Origin: Novosphingobium capsulatum NBRC 12533
GTDB taxonomy: Bacteria > Pseudomonadota > Alphaproteobacteria > Sphingomonadales > Sphingomonadaceae
Length of the DNA stretch: 64,000 nucleotides
Direction: 5' to 3'
NCBI RefSeq assembly: GCF_001598375.1
Contig: NZ_BCYV01000008.1
Coordinates: 62,001-126,000 of the forward strand
The notes below the pieces were generated by a model. The model was not told the DNA's origin. It saw nothing but the letters and a program-made list of their open reading frames with translations, and did not search any database. This document shows positions 18,806 through 29,861 of the stretch, in pieces (the first letter of the stretch is position 1; the number at the start of each line of letters is the position of its first letter). The position numbers and the translations under genes were made by a program.

Positions 18806-20743
18806 ATGCGTGCCACGATCAAGTTGAAACTGGGAGCTACCTTCGTCGCCCTCATCATCCTGATGATGGCCATCGCCGGCCTGTCCATCAATGCGCTGGG
18901 TTCGCTCAACACCAGCATCGCCGACCTCATTTCCGGCCCGGCAGCCCGCCTGTCACTGGCCCAGCAAACCGCCATGACGATGAGCCAGCTGGTCCGTTTC
19001 GAAAAGAACATGGCGTTGACCAGCGACATGGATCTGACGCGCGAGTGGAACACGCAGTCGGACAACACGGTGCGCAAGGTCAGCGAAATGCTCGATCAGG
19101 GCCGCCAAACCGCCACCGACCAAACGCGGCCGATGTGGAACCGCGCCGATGAACAATGGGCTACGCTAAAGGACGCGAATGCCCGCATGCGTGCGCTGGC
19201 CATGCGCAACCAGAACGATGCCGCCGGTCAGATCTCGATCACCGATGGCCGCCGTGCGGCAGTGGAGCTGGAAAAGACGCTCAACCAGATCGTCGATGAC
19301 CAGGGCAAGGAGATGAAGGCCGCCGGCACGGAAACCGCCAATCTCTACGGTTCGGTGCGCAGCACGCTGATCGTCACCACGCTGCTCGCACTGATCGTGG
19401 CGGTGGCCGGTGCCGTGTGGATCGGCCGGATGGTGGCGCGCGGCCTGCGCCAGATCAACACCGCAGTGGGCACCGTAGCCGAGGGCGATCTCGACAACAT
19501 GATCGACATGAAGGGCGATGACGAGATCGCCGATGTCGTCCGCTCGCTCAACACCATGATCGGCAATCTGCGCAAGACCGCCCTGTTTGCCGACAATATC
19601 GCCCTGGGCGACCTTTCCAACGACGTGGAACTGCTTTCTGACCGCGATCGGCTGGGCAAGGCATTGATGGCGATGATTGCCAACATGCGGGCGGCCGCCA
19701 CAGTGGCCAACAGCCTGGCCGATGGTGATCTGACGGTAAACCACGCTGCCCTATCCGACCGCGACCAGTTGGGCCTGGCCCTGGTGGCAATGATTGACCG
19801 CCTGCGCAACGTGGTCAGCGAAGCGACCGGTGCATCGGAAAACGTCTCGTCCGGCAGCCAGGAACTCGCCGCCAGTTCGGAACAGCTCTCGCAGGGCGCG
19901 ACCGAACAGGCTGCGGCGGCGGAACAGGCTTCGGCTTCGATGGAGCAGATGGCCGCCAACATCAAGCAGAACGCCGACAACGCGGCCCAGACCGAAAAGA
20001 TCGCGCGTCAATCCGCCAAGGATGCCGAGCAATCAGGCGTGGTGGTCAACCGCGCGGTGGATGCGATGCGCACGATCGCCGAAAAGATCGGCATCGTTCA
20101 GGAAATCGCCCGGCAGACCGATCTGCTCGCACTCAATGCCGCCGTCGAAGCGGCCCGCGCCGGCGAGCATGGCAAGGGCTTTGCCGTGGTAGCGAGCGAA
20201 GTGCGCAAGCTGGCCGAACGCAGCCAGAGCGCGGCCTCGGAAATCGTCGCCGTATCGTCCGACACGGTAAAGGCTGCGGCCGAGGCCGGCGACATGCTGA
20301 GCAAGCTGGTGCCCGACATCCGCCGCACGGCCGAACTGATCAGCGAGATCAGCGCAGCCTGCCGCGAACAGGATATCGGCGCCACCCAGATCAACGAAGC
20401 AATCCAGCAGCTTGACCAGGTGACTCAGCAGAACGCCGGTGCCTCGGAAGAAATTTCGGCCACGTCGGAAGAACTCGCCGCCCAGGCCGAAGAGCTGCAG
20501 GCCAGCATCTCGTACTTCCGCGTCGATCCCAACGCACGCACCGCATCGCGCAGCGCCGCGCCCGCAGGCCGGGCCAAGGCGGTCGCCACAAAACCTGGCA
20601 AGACTGCCGCCAAGCCTGCCCGCAAGGCGGCGCGCCCCGGCTCGATCGGCGATCAGCAGGCGCGGCTCAAGGGCTTTGCCATCGATCTCTCGGCTGGAAC
20701 GGCCGATGCCGACGATGCCGATTTCGGCCAGGCCGCCGCATGA
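18806..20743 (+). CDS. Methyl-accepting chemotaxis protein 1 (triple HAMP-like)
   Basis: 645-aa membrane receptor. TM1 (about residues 10-30) and TM2 (about 190-212, [18 protein letters not shown]) flank a periplasmic four-helix-bundle sensor (4HB-type, [17 protein letters not shown]). A HAMP follows, then two further HAMP-like repeats (NIALGDLS... and [11 protein letters not shown]...). The signalling hairpin has the tip [20 protein letters not shown] and [18 protein letters not shown]. The C-terminus is a Lys/Ala-rich linker plus a tail with [16 protein letters not shown] and [10 protein letters not shown]. No NWETF-type CheR tether is present. ATG 18806 (GGA 9 bases upstream) gives MRATIKLKL, matching the second receptor; a longer frame start at 18695 was rejected. 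Confidence 0.93.
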   Translation: MRATIKLKLGATFVALIILMMAIAGLSINALGSLNTSIADLISGPAARLSLAQQTAMTMSQLVRFEKNMALTSDMDLTREWNTQSDNTVRKVSEMLDQGRQTATDQTRPMWNRADEQWATLKDANARMRALAMRNQNDAAGQISITDGRRAAVELEKTLNQIVDDQGKEMKAAGTETANLYGSVRSTLIVTTLLALIVAVAGAVWIGRMVARGLRQINTAVGTVAEGDLDNMIDMKGDDEIADVVRSLNTMIGNLRKTALFADNIALGDLSNDVELLSDRDRLGKALMAMIANMRAAATVANSLADGDLTVNHAALSDRDQLGLALVAMIDRLRNVVSEATGASENVSSGSQELAASSEQLSQGATEQAAAAEQASASMEQMAANIKQNADNAAQTEKIARQSAKDAEQSGVVVNRAVDAMRTIAEKIGIVQEIARQTDLLALNAAVEAARAGEHGKGFAVVASEVRKLAERSQSAASEIVAVSSDTVKAAAEAGDMLSKLVPDIRRTAELISEISAACREQDIGATQINEAIQQLDQVTQQNAGASEEISATSEELAAQAEELQASISYFRVDPNARTASRSAAPAGRAKAVATKPGKTAAKPARKAARPGSIGDQQARLKGFAIDLSAGTADADDADFGQAAA

Positions 20744-21288
20744 CCGCCCCCCGTTCCTTGGCCGAAGCGCCCGCCCGCGATGATCTTCAGGTCGTGACGT
20801 TCGGCCTGGGGCGGGAAGTCTTCGCCGTGCCGGTGGTGCTGGTACGCGAAATCTTGGATTATCAGGTGCCCAGCCATGTGCCGGGCGGACCGGTGCATTT
20901 CCTGGGTCTTACCGACGTGCGCGGCCAGGGCGTGCCCACACTAGACTTTCGCCGCCGCCTGGGGCTGCCATCAGTAGAACCTACGCTGGCCACGCGCATC
21001 ATCATTCTGGATGTGCCGCTGCCCGATCGCACCCTGGCGCTGGGCGTGGTGATCGATCGTGTGCTGGCAGTGGTGACGGTGCCGGTCGATCGTATCGAAG
21101 CGGCGCCCGACATTGGCACCGCGTGGAACGCGGGCTTCGTCCAGGGCGTGGTGCGCGAGGCGGATGGGTTCATCGTGATCCTTGACCTGCCGCGCATCTT
21201 TGCTGGCGACGATGCCGTGCACGCCGCAGGCACCGCTACCGTTGAAAACGCTGCAGGCGGGAGGTTGGCCATGTCCACCGCTGCCTGA
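20740..21288 (+). CDS. cheW: CheW coupling protein 2
   Basis: 182-aa CheW adaptor overlapping the preceding receptor gene by ATGA. The core runs [20 protein letters not shown] through [19 protein letters not shown] to [16 protein letters not shown]. Up to about residue 160 it is nearly identical to the third CheW; it differs by a longer C-terminal tail of about 15 residues ([12 protein letters not shown]...). The receptor-CheW pairing suggests dedicated coupling of each receptor. Confidence 0.92.
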   Translation: MTAPRSLAEAPARDDLQVVTFGLGREVFAVPVVLVREILDYQVPSHVPGGPVHFLGLTDVRGQGVPTLDFRRRLGLPSVEPTLATRIIILDVPLPDRTLALGVVIDRVLAVVTVPVDRIEAAPDIGTAWNAGFVQGVVREADGFIVILDLPRIFAGDDAVHAAGTATVENAAGGRLAMSTAA

Positions 21289-21339
21289 TCCGCCCCACTC
21301 GCCCATCAATTCTGCCCCACCGCACGAAGGGGAATCCCC

Positions 21340-23178
21340 ATGCGTCCCACCATCAAATTGAAGCTGGCGGCCACGTTTGCCGTCCTCATCATCGTCATGG
21401 CCGGCGTGATCGGGCTTTCGATCAGCCGCCTCAGCACCCTCAATTCCGCTATTTCCGATGTGATCGCCGGCCCGGTCGTGCGCCTCAACACCGCGCAGGA
21501 ACTGGTGATCGAGGTCAACCGCCTCTTGCGCCGTGAAAAGAACATGGCGCTGACCAGCGATCTTGATCTGACCGCCAAGTTCAACACCGAATCCGATGCC
21601 AACGTGACCAAGATCGAGGACATCCTCGTCAGGGGCAGCCAGCAGGCAAGCGAAGAAGGCAAGCCCTATTGGGCCAAGCTCACGCAGCAGTGGCAAGTGC
21701 TCAAGGAAGCCAACCGCCGCATGCGCGCCGCCGCGATGGAAAACCGCAACGAAGAGGCTGGCCGGATCTCGATCACGGATTCCCGTTCGGCCGCGACCAC
21801 CATGGAAGGCACGCTGGAACAGCTGGTGGAAATCCAGCAAACGCAGATGAAAAAGGCCGATAACGATACTAACGAGCTTTACGCAACAGCGCGCTCCCTA
21901 CTGCTGGTTTCTGGCGCTGTAGCATTGATCATCGCCTTGCTGGGCGCCTATTGGATCGGGCGCGTGGTGTCGCGCGGGCTGGCCAAGATCACCGGCGTGG
22001 TCGATGCCGTGGCAGTGGGCGATCTTGACGTCAGCATCACGGCCGACAGCGACGACGAGATTGCCGACCTGATCGCGCTGGTCAACCAGATGACCGCCAA
22101 TCTGCGCAAGACCGCTGACCTTGCCGACACGATCGCCAATGGCGATCTGACGGTGAACCATGTCGCGCTGTCGGAGCGCGACAAGCTGGGCCTGGCACTG
22201 ATCGCCATGGTCGACCGCCTGCGCGATGTGGTGTCCGATGCCAGCGCCGCGTCGGAAAACGTCTCTGCCGGCAGCCAGCAACTTGCCGCCAGCTCGGAGC
22301 AGGTCTCGCAAGGAGCGACCGAACAGGCCGCCGCCGCCGAACAGGCCTCTGCCTCGATGGAGGAGATGGCTGCCAACATCAAGCAGAACGCCGACAACGC
22401 CGCCCAGACCGAGAAGATCGCGCGCCAATCATCCAAGGACGCCGAACAATCGGGTGTGGTCGTCAACCGCGCGGTCGATGCCATGCGCACGATCGCGGAA
22501 AAGATCGGCATCGTCCAGGAAATCGCCCGGCAGACCGATCTGCTCGCACTGAATGCAGCGGTCGAGGCGGCGCGTGCCGGCGAGCATGGCAAGGGCTTTG
22601 CCGTGGTGGCCAGCGAAGTGCGCAAGCTGGCTGAACGCAGCCAGACGGCGGCTTCGGAAATCGGCGCGGTGTCGTCCGATACGGTCAAGGCCGCGACGGA
22701 GGCGGGTGAAATGCTCACGCGCCTGGTGCCTGATATCCGCCGCACCGCCGAGCTGATCAGTGAGATCAGCGCCGCCTGCCGCGAACAGGATATCGGCGCC
22801 GCCCAGATCAACGAGGCGATCCAGCAGCTTGACCAGGTGACCCAGCAGAACGCCGGAGCCTCGGAAGAGATTTCCGCTACCTCGGAAGAGCTCGCCGCCC
22901 AGGCCGAAGAGCTGCAAGCCAGCATCTCGTACTTCCGCGTCGATGCCCATGCCCGCGCCGGGGGCCAGGGTACTGCCCCTGCCGCCCGGCCCAAGGCGGT
23001 CGCGGCCAAGCCGGCCAAGGCTGCCAAATCGGCGACAAAGCCGGGCAAGCCCGCCCGCAAGGCGGCGCGCCCTGGCTCGATCGGCGATCAGCAGGCTCGT
23101 CTCAAGGGCTTTGCCATCGACATGTCAGCCGGCGCAGCAGACGACGATGACGCCGATTTCGGTCAGGCCGCCGCATGA
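21340..23178 (+). CDS. Methyl-accepting chemotaxis protein 2 (double HAMP-like)
   Basis: 612-aa paralogue of the upstream receptor with the same architecture: TM1 near residues 7-29, a 4HB-type periplasmic sensor ([18 protein letters not shown]), TM2 near 188-208, HAMP, the same hairpin tip ([20 protein letters not shown]) and the same C-terminal tail ending [10 protein letters not shown]. It has two HAMP-like units rather than three, lacking a segment of about 45 residues, and has a longer Lys/Ala linker ([16 protein letters not shown]). The sensor domain differs more than the cytoplasmic part, so ligand specificity may have diverged. The ATG is preceded by AAGGGGAATCCCC. Confidence 0.93.
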   Translation: MRPTIKLKLAATFAVLIIVMAGVIGLSISRLSTLNSAISDVIAGPVVRLNTAQELVIEVNRLLRREKNMALTSDLDLTAKFNTESDANVTKIEDILVRGSQQASEEGKPYWAKLTQQWQVLKEANRRMRAAAMENRNEEAGRISITDSRSAATTMEGTLEQLVEIQQTQMKKADNDTNELYATARSLLLVSGAVALIIALLGAYWIGRVVSRGLAKITGVVDAVAVGDLDVSITADSDDEIADLIALVNQMTANLRKTADLADTIANGDLTVNHVALSERDKLGLALIAMVDRLRDVVSDASAASENVSAGSQQLAASSEQVSQGATEQAAAAEQASASMEEMAANIKQNADNAAQTEKIARQSSKDAEQSGVVVNRAVDAMRTIAEKIGIVQEIARQTDLLALNAAVEAARAGEHGKGFAVVASEVRKLAERSQTAASEIGAVSSDTVKAATEAGEMLTRLVPDIRRTAELISEISAACREQDIGAAQINEAIQQLDQVTQQNAGASEEISATSEELAAQAEELQASISYFRVDAHARAGGQGTAPAARPKAVAAKPAKAAKSATKPGKPARKAARPGSIGDQQARLKGFAIDMSAGAADDDDADFGQAAA

Positions 23179-23675
23179 CCGCCCCCCGCCCCTTGGCCGA
23201 TGCGCCCACCCGCGATGATCTTCAGGTCGTAACGTTCGGCCTGGGGCGGGAAGTGTTCGCCGTGCCGGTGGTGCTCGTGCGCGAAATCCTGGACTACCAG
23301 GTGCCCAGCCACGTGCCCGGCGGGCCGGCGCATTTCCTGGGCCTGACCGACGTGCGCGGCCAGGGCGTGCCGACGGTAGACTTTCGCCGCCGCCTTGGCC
23401 TGCCGGCAGTCGAGCCGACACTGGCCACGCGGATCATCATCCTGGACGTGCCGCTGCCAGATCGCATCCTGGCGCTGGGCGTGGTGATCGACCGTGTCCT
23501 GGCGGTGAGCACCCTGTCTGGCGCGCGTATCGAGCCTGCGCCCGATATCGGAACGGCCTGGCGCGGTGAATTTGTCGATGGCGTGGTGCGCGAGGCCGAA
23601 GGGTTCGTGGTGATCCTGGATGTAGCGCGCATCTTTGGCAGCGAAGACACCGCGCTGCTGCCGGCGGAGGTTTGA
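23175..23675 (+). CDS. cheW: CheW coupling protein 3
   Basis: 166-aa CheW adaptor, ATGA-overlapping the second receptor. It shares with CheW 2 long identical stretches ([52 protein letters not shown]). It differs mainly around residues 110-120 ([13 protein letters not shown]) and at the C-terminus ([12 protein letters not shown]). It is the second half of a duplicated receptor-CheW unit. Confidence 0.92.
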   Translation: MTAPRPLADAPTRDDLQVVTFGLGREVFAVPVVLVREILDYQVPSHVPGGPAHFLGLTDVRGQGVPTVDFRRRLGLPAVEPTLATRIIILDVPLPDRILALGVVIDRVLAVSTLSGARIEPAPDIGTAWRGEFVDGVVREAEGFVVILDVARIFGSEDTALLPAEV

Positions 23676-23679
23676 ACCT

Positions 23680-25663
<1,984 letters not shown>

Positions 25664-25674
25664 GGAGAGCCGCG

Positions 25675-27468
25675 ATGCAACCCGAACCGCTGATGCCGCC
25701 CATGGCAGATACCCCGCCGCCGCCGGCCGATGCCGCGCTCACCGCGCCATTGCGCCTGCGCCTCGCGGATATCCTGCATGGTCTCGACGATCATTTCACC
25801 CGCATCGGCACCACGCTGGAGCGGACGGTAGAGGCTATTTCGGCCGTGGTCGGCACCCTCGGCCAGATCAGCGCTGCCCTGGGCGATGGCGATGGTTCGG
25901 GCGCGGTGGGAAACCTCACCCGCGCGGCCAAGCGGCTTTACAGCGTGGCCGATCAGGCCGCCCGTCGGGCCGACCAGGTGGGCCACATCCGCGCCGTATC
26001 GGCCCGCCTCACCGCGCAGATCCATGATCTGCAACGCACGCTCGATGCGCTCAAGATCTATGGCATGAACGTCAAGATTGCCGCGGGTGGCGCGCGCGAC
26101 TTTGTCGATTTCGCCGATCTCATGGCGCAGAAACTGGACATGGGCAAAGCTGACGCTGCCGGCTTCGACGGGCGCCTGGCCGAACTGGAAGCAGGCCTTG
26201 CCAGCATGCTGCGATCGGATTCGCGGCTGGTCAACGAATGCGCGCGCGTGGTGCCACAGGTGCCAGACCGCCTGATCCGCGATGCCGGCGCGCTGGCCAG
26301 TCACCAGGATGGCCTGGCCGCGATGGCGCGCACAACCGGAGAGATCGCCGCGACGATCCAGGCGAAGGTCGCGACCGTGCTGGGCGCCATCCAGATCGGC
26401 GATATTGCCCGCCAGCGGCTGGAACATGTGCTGGCCGGATGCGAGATGCTCGACGCGCACCTGGGCGGCCGCCCGCCCGGCTCCCCCGCCGAAGAGGCGG
26501 CCTGCCACCATGTGCTGGCCCTGCTGCACGCCCAGCTTGAAGAAACCGCCATCGATTTCCGCCGCGAGACGCTGGTGCTTGTGGGATCGCTGCACGATCT
26601 CGAGCCTGAGGCCAACCGCCTGCTGGCGTTGCAGGCCCCCGCCGCGCCGGCCGATCACGATCCCGCGCAGCAGCATGCCGGCGAAGCGGCGTTCCTGCGC
26701 GAGCTGGAGAGCGGAATTGCCGAAGCCACCGCCATGATCGCGCAACTGCAAGAGGCAGATGCCCAGGCCGAACAGACGCTGGGCCTGATCATCGCCACCG
26801 TGGCTGACCTCATAGCCCGTGCCGCCGCAATCCGTCACTTGCGCGTCGACGTGCAACTGATGGCGATCAATATCGGCCTGTCCTGCCGGCGGGTTGAAGC
26901 GATCGGCCGGCCCATGACCGTCATCGCCAACGAAATCCGCAGCCACGCCGAAACGCTGGACGGTGCGGTCACGCATATCAACGCTGCCGCCAGCGATCTC
27001 GACGGATGCTCGGCCGCGATGCGCGGCACAGACCGTTCCGGCGAGGTCGGCACCGGCGACGAACTCGCGCTCTCGCTGGCAATGATCCGCCAAGGCGCGC
27101 AGCGCACGGAACAGGCCATCGCCGTGGCCAGCCAGCAGAGCGACACCATCGCCACCATGCTGCGCAAGACGCGGGACGAATTGGAAGTGAGCCTCGACCT
27201 GGCCAAGACAATCGAGGCGATTGCGGTGCGCACCGCCGACCTTGCCGGCAGTGGCAACAGCTATGATCCCGCCGCCCATGCTGCGATCGCCGCGCTGATG
27301 AACGCGCTGGGGCAGATCTATACCATGGCGAGCGAACGCGTGGTGCACGATCGCTTTCTCCTGCACGGGATGGTGCCGCTCGCCAACAGCCAGCCCACGT
27401 CCGGCTTTGGCCCCGGTGACGCCCAAGACGACGACGACGACGCCTTGTTCGACGACGCGCTGTTCTGA
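25675..27468 (+). CDS. Soluble MCP-like helical protein at end of che operon
   Basis: 597-aa, almost entirely helical, Ala/Leu/Gln-rich protein with no signal peptide or membrane segment. AAGGAG precedes the ATG, 11 bases after cheB. Residues about 400-425 (VQLMAINIGLSCRRVEAIG, then MTVIANEIRSHAETLD) follow the receptor hairpin-tip pattern (NLLALNAAIEAARAGE...FAVVANEIRKLAE), but the tip glutamates and Ala-Arg-Ala-Gly core are gone. A second degenerate copy may lie near residues 120-150 (LDALKIYGMNVKIAAGGARD). The C-terminus is a run of Asp followed by a doubled DALFDDALF. I infer a cytoplasmic component that binds the CheA/CheW array or is a target of CheR/CheB. I know no characterised homologue. 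Confidence 0.75.
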   Translation: MQPEPLMPPMADTPPPPADAALTAPLRLRLADILHGLDDHFTRIGTTLERTVEAISAVVGTLGQISAALGDGDGSGAVGNLTRAAKRLYSVADQAARRADQVGHIRAVSARLTAQIHDLQRTLDALKIYGMNVKIAAGGARDFVDFADLMAQKLDMGKADAAGFDGRLAELEAGLASMLRSDSRLVNECARVVPQVPDRLIRDAGALASHQDGLAAMARTTGEIAATIQAKVATVLGAIQIGDIARQRLEHVLAGCEMLDAHLGGRPPGSPAEEAACHHVLALLHAQLEETAIDFRRETLVLVGSLHDLEPEANRLLALQAPAAPADHDPAQQHAGEAAFLRELESGIAEATAMIAQLQEADAQAEQTLGLIIATVADLIARAAAIRHLRVDVQLMAINIGLSCRRVEAIGRPMTVIANEIRSHAETLDGAVTHINAAASDLDGCSAAMRGTDRSGEVGTGDELALSLAMIRQGAQRTEQAIAVASQQSDTIATMLRKTRDELEVSLDLAKTIEAIAVRTADLAGSGNSYDPAAHAAIAALMNALGQIYTMASERVVHDRFLLHGMVPLANSQPTSGFGPGDAQDDDDDALFDDALF

Positions 27469-27542
27469 TCTGCTGCGGCGAAAGCGACGCGGGCAGCACC
27501 CGTGCTGGACCTGCGCGCCTGCCTGCCTATAGTCTGCGGCAT

Positions 27543-28175
27543 ATGAACCAAGTCGCGATCCCGCCAATGCTTGCCACACCCGGTGGTCCGTCCCGTGGCA
27601 GACCGCGTCAGTTCGATCCCGATGCAGCCTTGCTCGCCGCTCTGCACGTGTTCTGGACACGCGGCTATGATGGCGCTTCGTTGTCTGACCTGACGGAGGC
27701 GATGGGGATTACCCGGCCCAGCCTCTATGCCTGTTTTGGCAACAAGGAATCCTTGTTTCGTAAGGCTTTGGACCTTTACGAGCGGGACAAGCTGGCGTTC
27801 ATGACCCAAGCGCTTTTGGCGCCGACCGCGCGCGGCGTGGCGGCGGCCATGCTACGCGATGCCCTGGCAATGTTGACCACCAGCGAGGGCGGACGGGCGT
27901 GCTTTGGCGTGATGCACGCAGTCGCTTCCTCCACCTATGACGAATCGATGCGCCAAGAAGTGATTACCCGCCGCGCTGCCTATGAGCAGGCGCTGCTTGC
28001 ACGGTTCGAGCGGGCCGAGGCGGAGGGCGATTTTCCCGGATACACCGCGCAGGCGCTATGCGCCTATTGCCTGTGCCTGTTGAGCGGAATGAGCGTCCAA
28101 GCCGGTTCAGGTGCTGATTTTGCGCGCCTTCATACGATCGTCGAAACCGCCTTGGCACTCTGGCCGGGGCGTTGA
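27543..28175 (+). CDS. TetR/AcrR family transcriptional regulator
   Basis: 210-aa one-component repressor. The N-terminal HTH is seen in ALHVFWTRGYDGASLSDLTE followed by MGITRPSLYACFGNKESLF. The C-terminal ligand domain is helical, with a GGRACFGVMHAV segment similar to the TetR_C subgroup found in AcrR-like regulators. There is no clear Shine-Dalgarno before ATG 27543; a TATAGT hexamer ends 10 bases upstream, so the message may be leaderless. Two strong operator-like dyads sit just after the gene, suggesting control of whatever is transcribed rightward from there. Confidence 0.88.
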   Translation: MNQVAIPPMLATPGGPSRGRPRQFDPDAALLAALHVFWTRGYDGASLSDLTEAMGITRPSLYACFGNKESLFRKALDLYERDKLAFMTQALLAPTARGVAAAMLRDALAMLTTSEGGRACFGVMHAVASSTYDESMRQEVITRRAAYEQALLARFERAEAEGDFPGYTAQALCAYCLCLLSGMSVQAGSGADFARLHTIVETALALWPGR

Positions 28176-28194
28176 GCAACGCCCGGCGTTTGCG

Positions 28195-28255
28195 ATACCG
28201 AGCGGTATATAAACTTGTTGACGCGGCATCTGCGGGTTTCTATACCAATTGGTAT
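28195..28255 (+). promoter_or_regulatory. Two TetR-type operator dyads with an overlapping promoter
   Basis: Dyad 1 is ATACCGAGCGGTAT (28195-28208) and dyad 2 is ATACCAATTGGTAT (28242-28255). Both are perfect 14-bp palindromes sharing ATACC-N4-GGTAT, with centres 47 bp apart. A promoter fits between them: TTGACG at 28218-28223, a 17-base spacer and TATACC at 28241-28246, so the -10 box lies in dyad 2. A repressor on dyad 2 would block polymerase. The adjacent TetR gene is the obvious candidate repressor (inference). Confidence 0.6.
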
Positions 28256-28620
28256 TGAAAGTCGCGGGGCCAGCCGGCTTCTCCCCCCATTGGCCGGCAT
28301 CCCCCCATCCCCATGGTCCCTCGCGGGCTTTCATTATTCGACGCGTCCCCCGCGCGTCGGCAAAGGGCGGCCGGGCAACAGGCTTTTTCGTAAAGCAGCC
28401 CGGCCGGGCCTGGCCCCGGTTTCGTCGATGCGCGTGCGTGCCCGCTATTGCGCGTTGACGAAACCGGTTCCCTGCGAGTTAATTTGTACAGCAATACCGA
28501 TTGCAGCTGTCGTTTTCCCCTAACTCATGTCAGTTTGTTGCAATTACTCGGCGTAGATCACCGTACCCCGTATCGCTACGGTATTGGTTGCCGAGCCTGC
28601 AATCTAAGGCTGATTTCGGT

Positions 28621-28650
28621 TATAACTGAACAGGTTCGGTATGCCGAACC
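28621..28650 (+). promoter_or_regulatory. Promoter -10 and 18-bp palindrome before the LuxR-type gene
   Basis: TATAAC(T) at 28621-28627 is a good -10 hexamer; the -35 is poor. Directly after it, around the expected start of transcription, is the palindrome GGTTCGG-TATG-CCGAACC (28633-28650). It ends 18 bases before the GTG start. Such a site is well placed for autoregulation by the LuxR-type product, or it could fold as a 5' leader hairpin. Confidence 0.5.
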
Positions 28651-28668
28651 GGGATGGGCGAGATCAAC

Positions 28669-29334
28669 GTGGCGCAACGCACCGTTCACATCGTGGATAG
28701 CGATGCCCTGCATCGTCGGGATCTGGCACAATTGATACGTCAGCAAGGGCTGGACTGTCATCCTTTTGCCGCGTCTGCAGATCTGGCAGACGCGCTGGGC
28801 TATCTTCCCGCCGGCTGCGTCTTGCTGGCCTGGCGCACGCCTCAGCCCCCTGCCCAAGCCACGCCCATCGCCGGCGAAGAGGAAGGCCCCGGCCCGATGG
28901 TGCGCGCGGTCCTTTCGCAACGGCCAGAGATGGCAGTGATCGTCATGGCCGTTTCCCCCACGATCCCGCAGGTGGTCCAGGCCCTGCGCGCAGGCGCGGT
29001 CGATTTCCTGGAAATGCCGGTTCAGGCCGATGCCTTGCGCCCGGTTCTCGAACACGGCTTTTCGATCCTGCCCGCCCGCGTCGCCCAGCAGCAGCGCGTG
29101 GGCCAGGCGACGGCCCTGACCACGCAACTGACCCCGCGCGAGCAGGAAGTGCTGCGCGGCGTGGTTGCCGGGCTGACCAACCGCGCCATTGCCGAACGGC
29201 TGCGGATCGGGGTACGCACCGTGGAAATGCATCGGGGCAACATCATGCAAAAGCTGCAAATGGACAATCTGGCGGCCTTGATCCGTTTCGCCGTGTTCAC
29301 CGGCGTTCTGGATCAAGGGCTTGATGCGGCCTAA
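28669..29334 (+). CDS. FixJ-type LuxR regulator with degenerate receiver domain
   Basis: 221-aa protein with a receiver-like N-terminal half and a LuxR/GerE HTH (LTPREQEVLRGVVAGLTNRA, ...GVRTVEMHRGNIMQKL). Compared with FixJ the phosphoacceptor Asp54 is Ala (CVLLAWRTP), the lysine of the EKP motif is Met (FLEMPV), and the conserved Thr/Ser region reads MAVS. The acidic pair is DSD. A Pro-rich insertion follows the lost Asp. It therefore cannot be a phosphorylation switch and probably works constitutively, by dimerisation or with another input. The GTG start has GGCGAG at good spacing; ATG 28654 is the alternative. A BLUF photoreceptor gene follows by 13 bases. Confidence 0.85.
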   Translation: MAQRTVHIVDSDALHRRDLAQLIRQQGLDCHPFAASADLADALGYLPAGCVLLAWRTPQPPAQATPIAGEEEGPGPMVRAVLSQRPEMAVIVMAVSPTIPQVVQALRAGAVDFLEMPVQADALRPVLEHGFSILPARVAQQQRVGQATALTTQLTPREQEVLRGVVAGLTNRAIAERLRIGVRTVEMHRGNIMQKLQMDNLAALIRFAVFTGVLDQGLDAA

Positions 29335-29347
29335 GGGTGGGGCCACC

Positions 29348-29773
29348 GTGCAGCATTGGCTCTATGCCAGCAACTGCGCCGTTGCGCCCGCCTGGGCCGG
29401 TCCTACCGTAGAGGCGCTGGTTGCCCACGCGGCGCTGCGCAATGCCGAATGCGGCCTCAGCGGCGCCCTGCTGTTTACCGGGCAGCATTTCATCCAGGCA
29501 CTGGAAGGCCCCGCCACCGCACTGGCGCAGATGCGAAGCACGATCTGTGACGATGTGCGTCACACCCACATCATGACGCTGGCCGAAGGTACGCTGCCCC
29601 ACCGCCGCTTCGATGGCTGGGCACTCGCCTATGCCGGGGCGTCGGTCTATCTGGCCGATCAGGTTCGCACGGCCATGGCCGATGGTGCACCCGCGCTGCT
29701 TAGCCTGTTGCAGGCGTTTGCCAGGCCCCTGCCCGGCGCGAACCCCGGCTGCGGCCAGCATCGTGCGACGTGA
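29348..29773 (+). CDS. BLUF-domain blue-light sensor (FAD)
   Basis: 141-aa short BLUF protein. The flavin-site residues are all present at normal spacing: Tyr6 (LYAS), Asn32 (ALRNAECGLSG) and Gln50 (FIQALEG), corresponding to AppA Tyr21, Asn45 and Gln63. A tryptophan occurs in the later DGWALAYAG segment. There is no fused output domain, only a short C-terminal extension, so signalling must be through a partner protein. GTG 29348 has GGGTGGGG at ideal spacing. It lies between the LuxR-type regulator and a diguanylate cyclase, both plausible partners. Confidence 0.88.
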   Translation: MQHWLYASNCAVAPAWAGPTVEALVAHAALRNAECGLSGALLFTGQHFIQALEGPATALAQMRSTICDDVRHTHIMTLAEGTLPHRRFDGWALAYAGASVYLADQVRTAMADGAPALLSLLQAFARPLPGANPGCGQHRAT

Positions 29774-29821
29774 TCAACATTTGTTAACCCCGCAATCGCA
29801 ATCTGCACGTAATCATTGAGC

Positions 29822-29840
29822 CCGCCTGCGCCGCAGGCGG
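29822..29840 (+). promoter_or_regulatory. Tight hairpin just upstream of diguanylate cyclase start
   Basis: CCGCCTGC (29822-29829) and GCAGGCGG (29833-29840) form a perfect 8-bp stem with a 3-base loop, ending 21 bases before the chosen GTG start and close to its GGAGAG ribosome site. There is no T tract, so termination is unlikely; an effect on translation or mRNA stability is possible. Confidence 0.35.
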
Positions 29841-29861
29841 TGCCATGTGGAGAGAGCGCCG

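Larger units (their letters stand above)
28176..28668. other. 493-bp non-coding, AT-richer control region
   Basis: There is no credible gene in this stretch between the TetR and LuxR-type regulators; frames on either strand are low-complexity Pro/Arg/Gly translations without ribosome sites. It is visibly less GC-rich than its flanks. It holds two TetR-like dyads with an overlapping promoter, a third dyad ACCGTA (28560-28565) / TACGGT (28577-28582), and the promoter and 18-bp palindrome of the LuxR-type gene. The roughly 300 bases between these could carry a small RNA or be the residue of a lost gene. Confidence 0.5.

Noticed and set aside
28215..28523. Small frames on either strand between the TetR and LuxR-type genes
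   Set aside because: Low-complexity Pro/Arg/Gly sequences without ribosome sites that overlap palindromic control elements.
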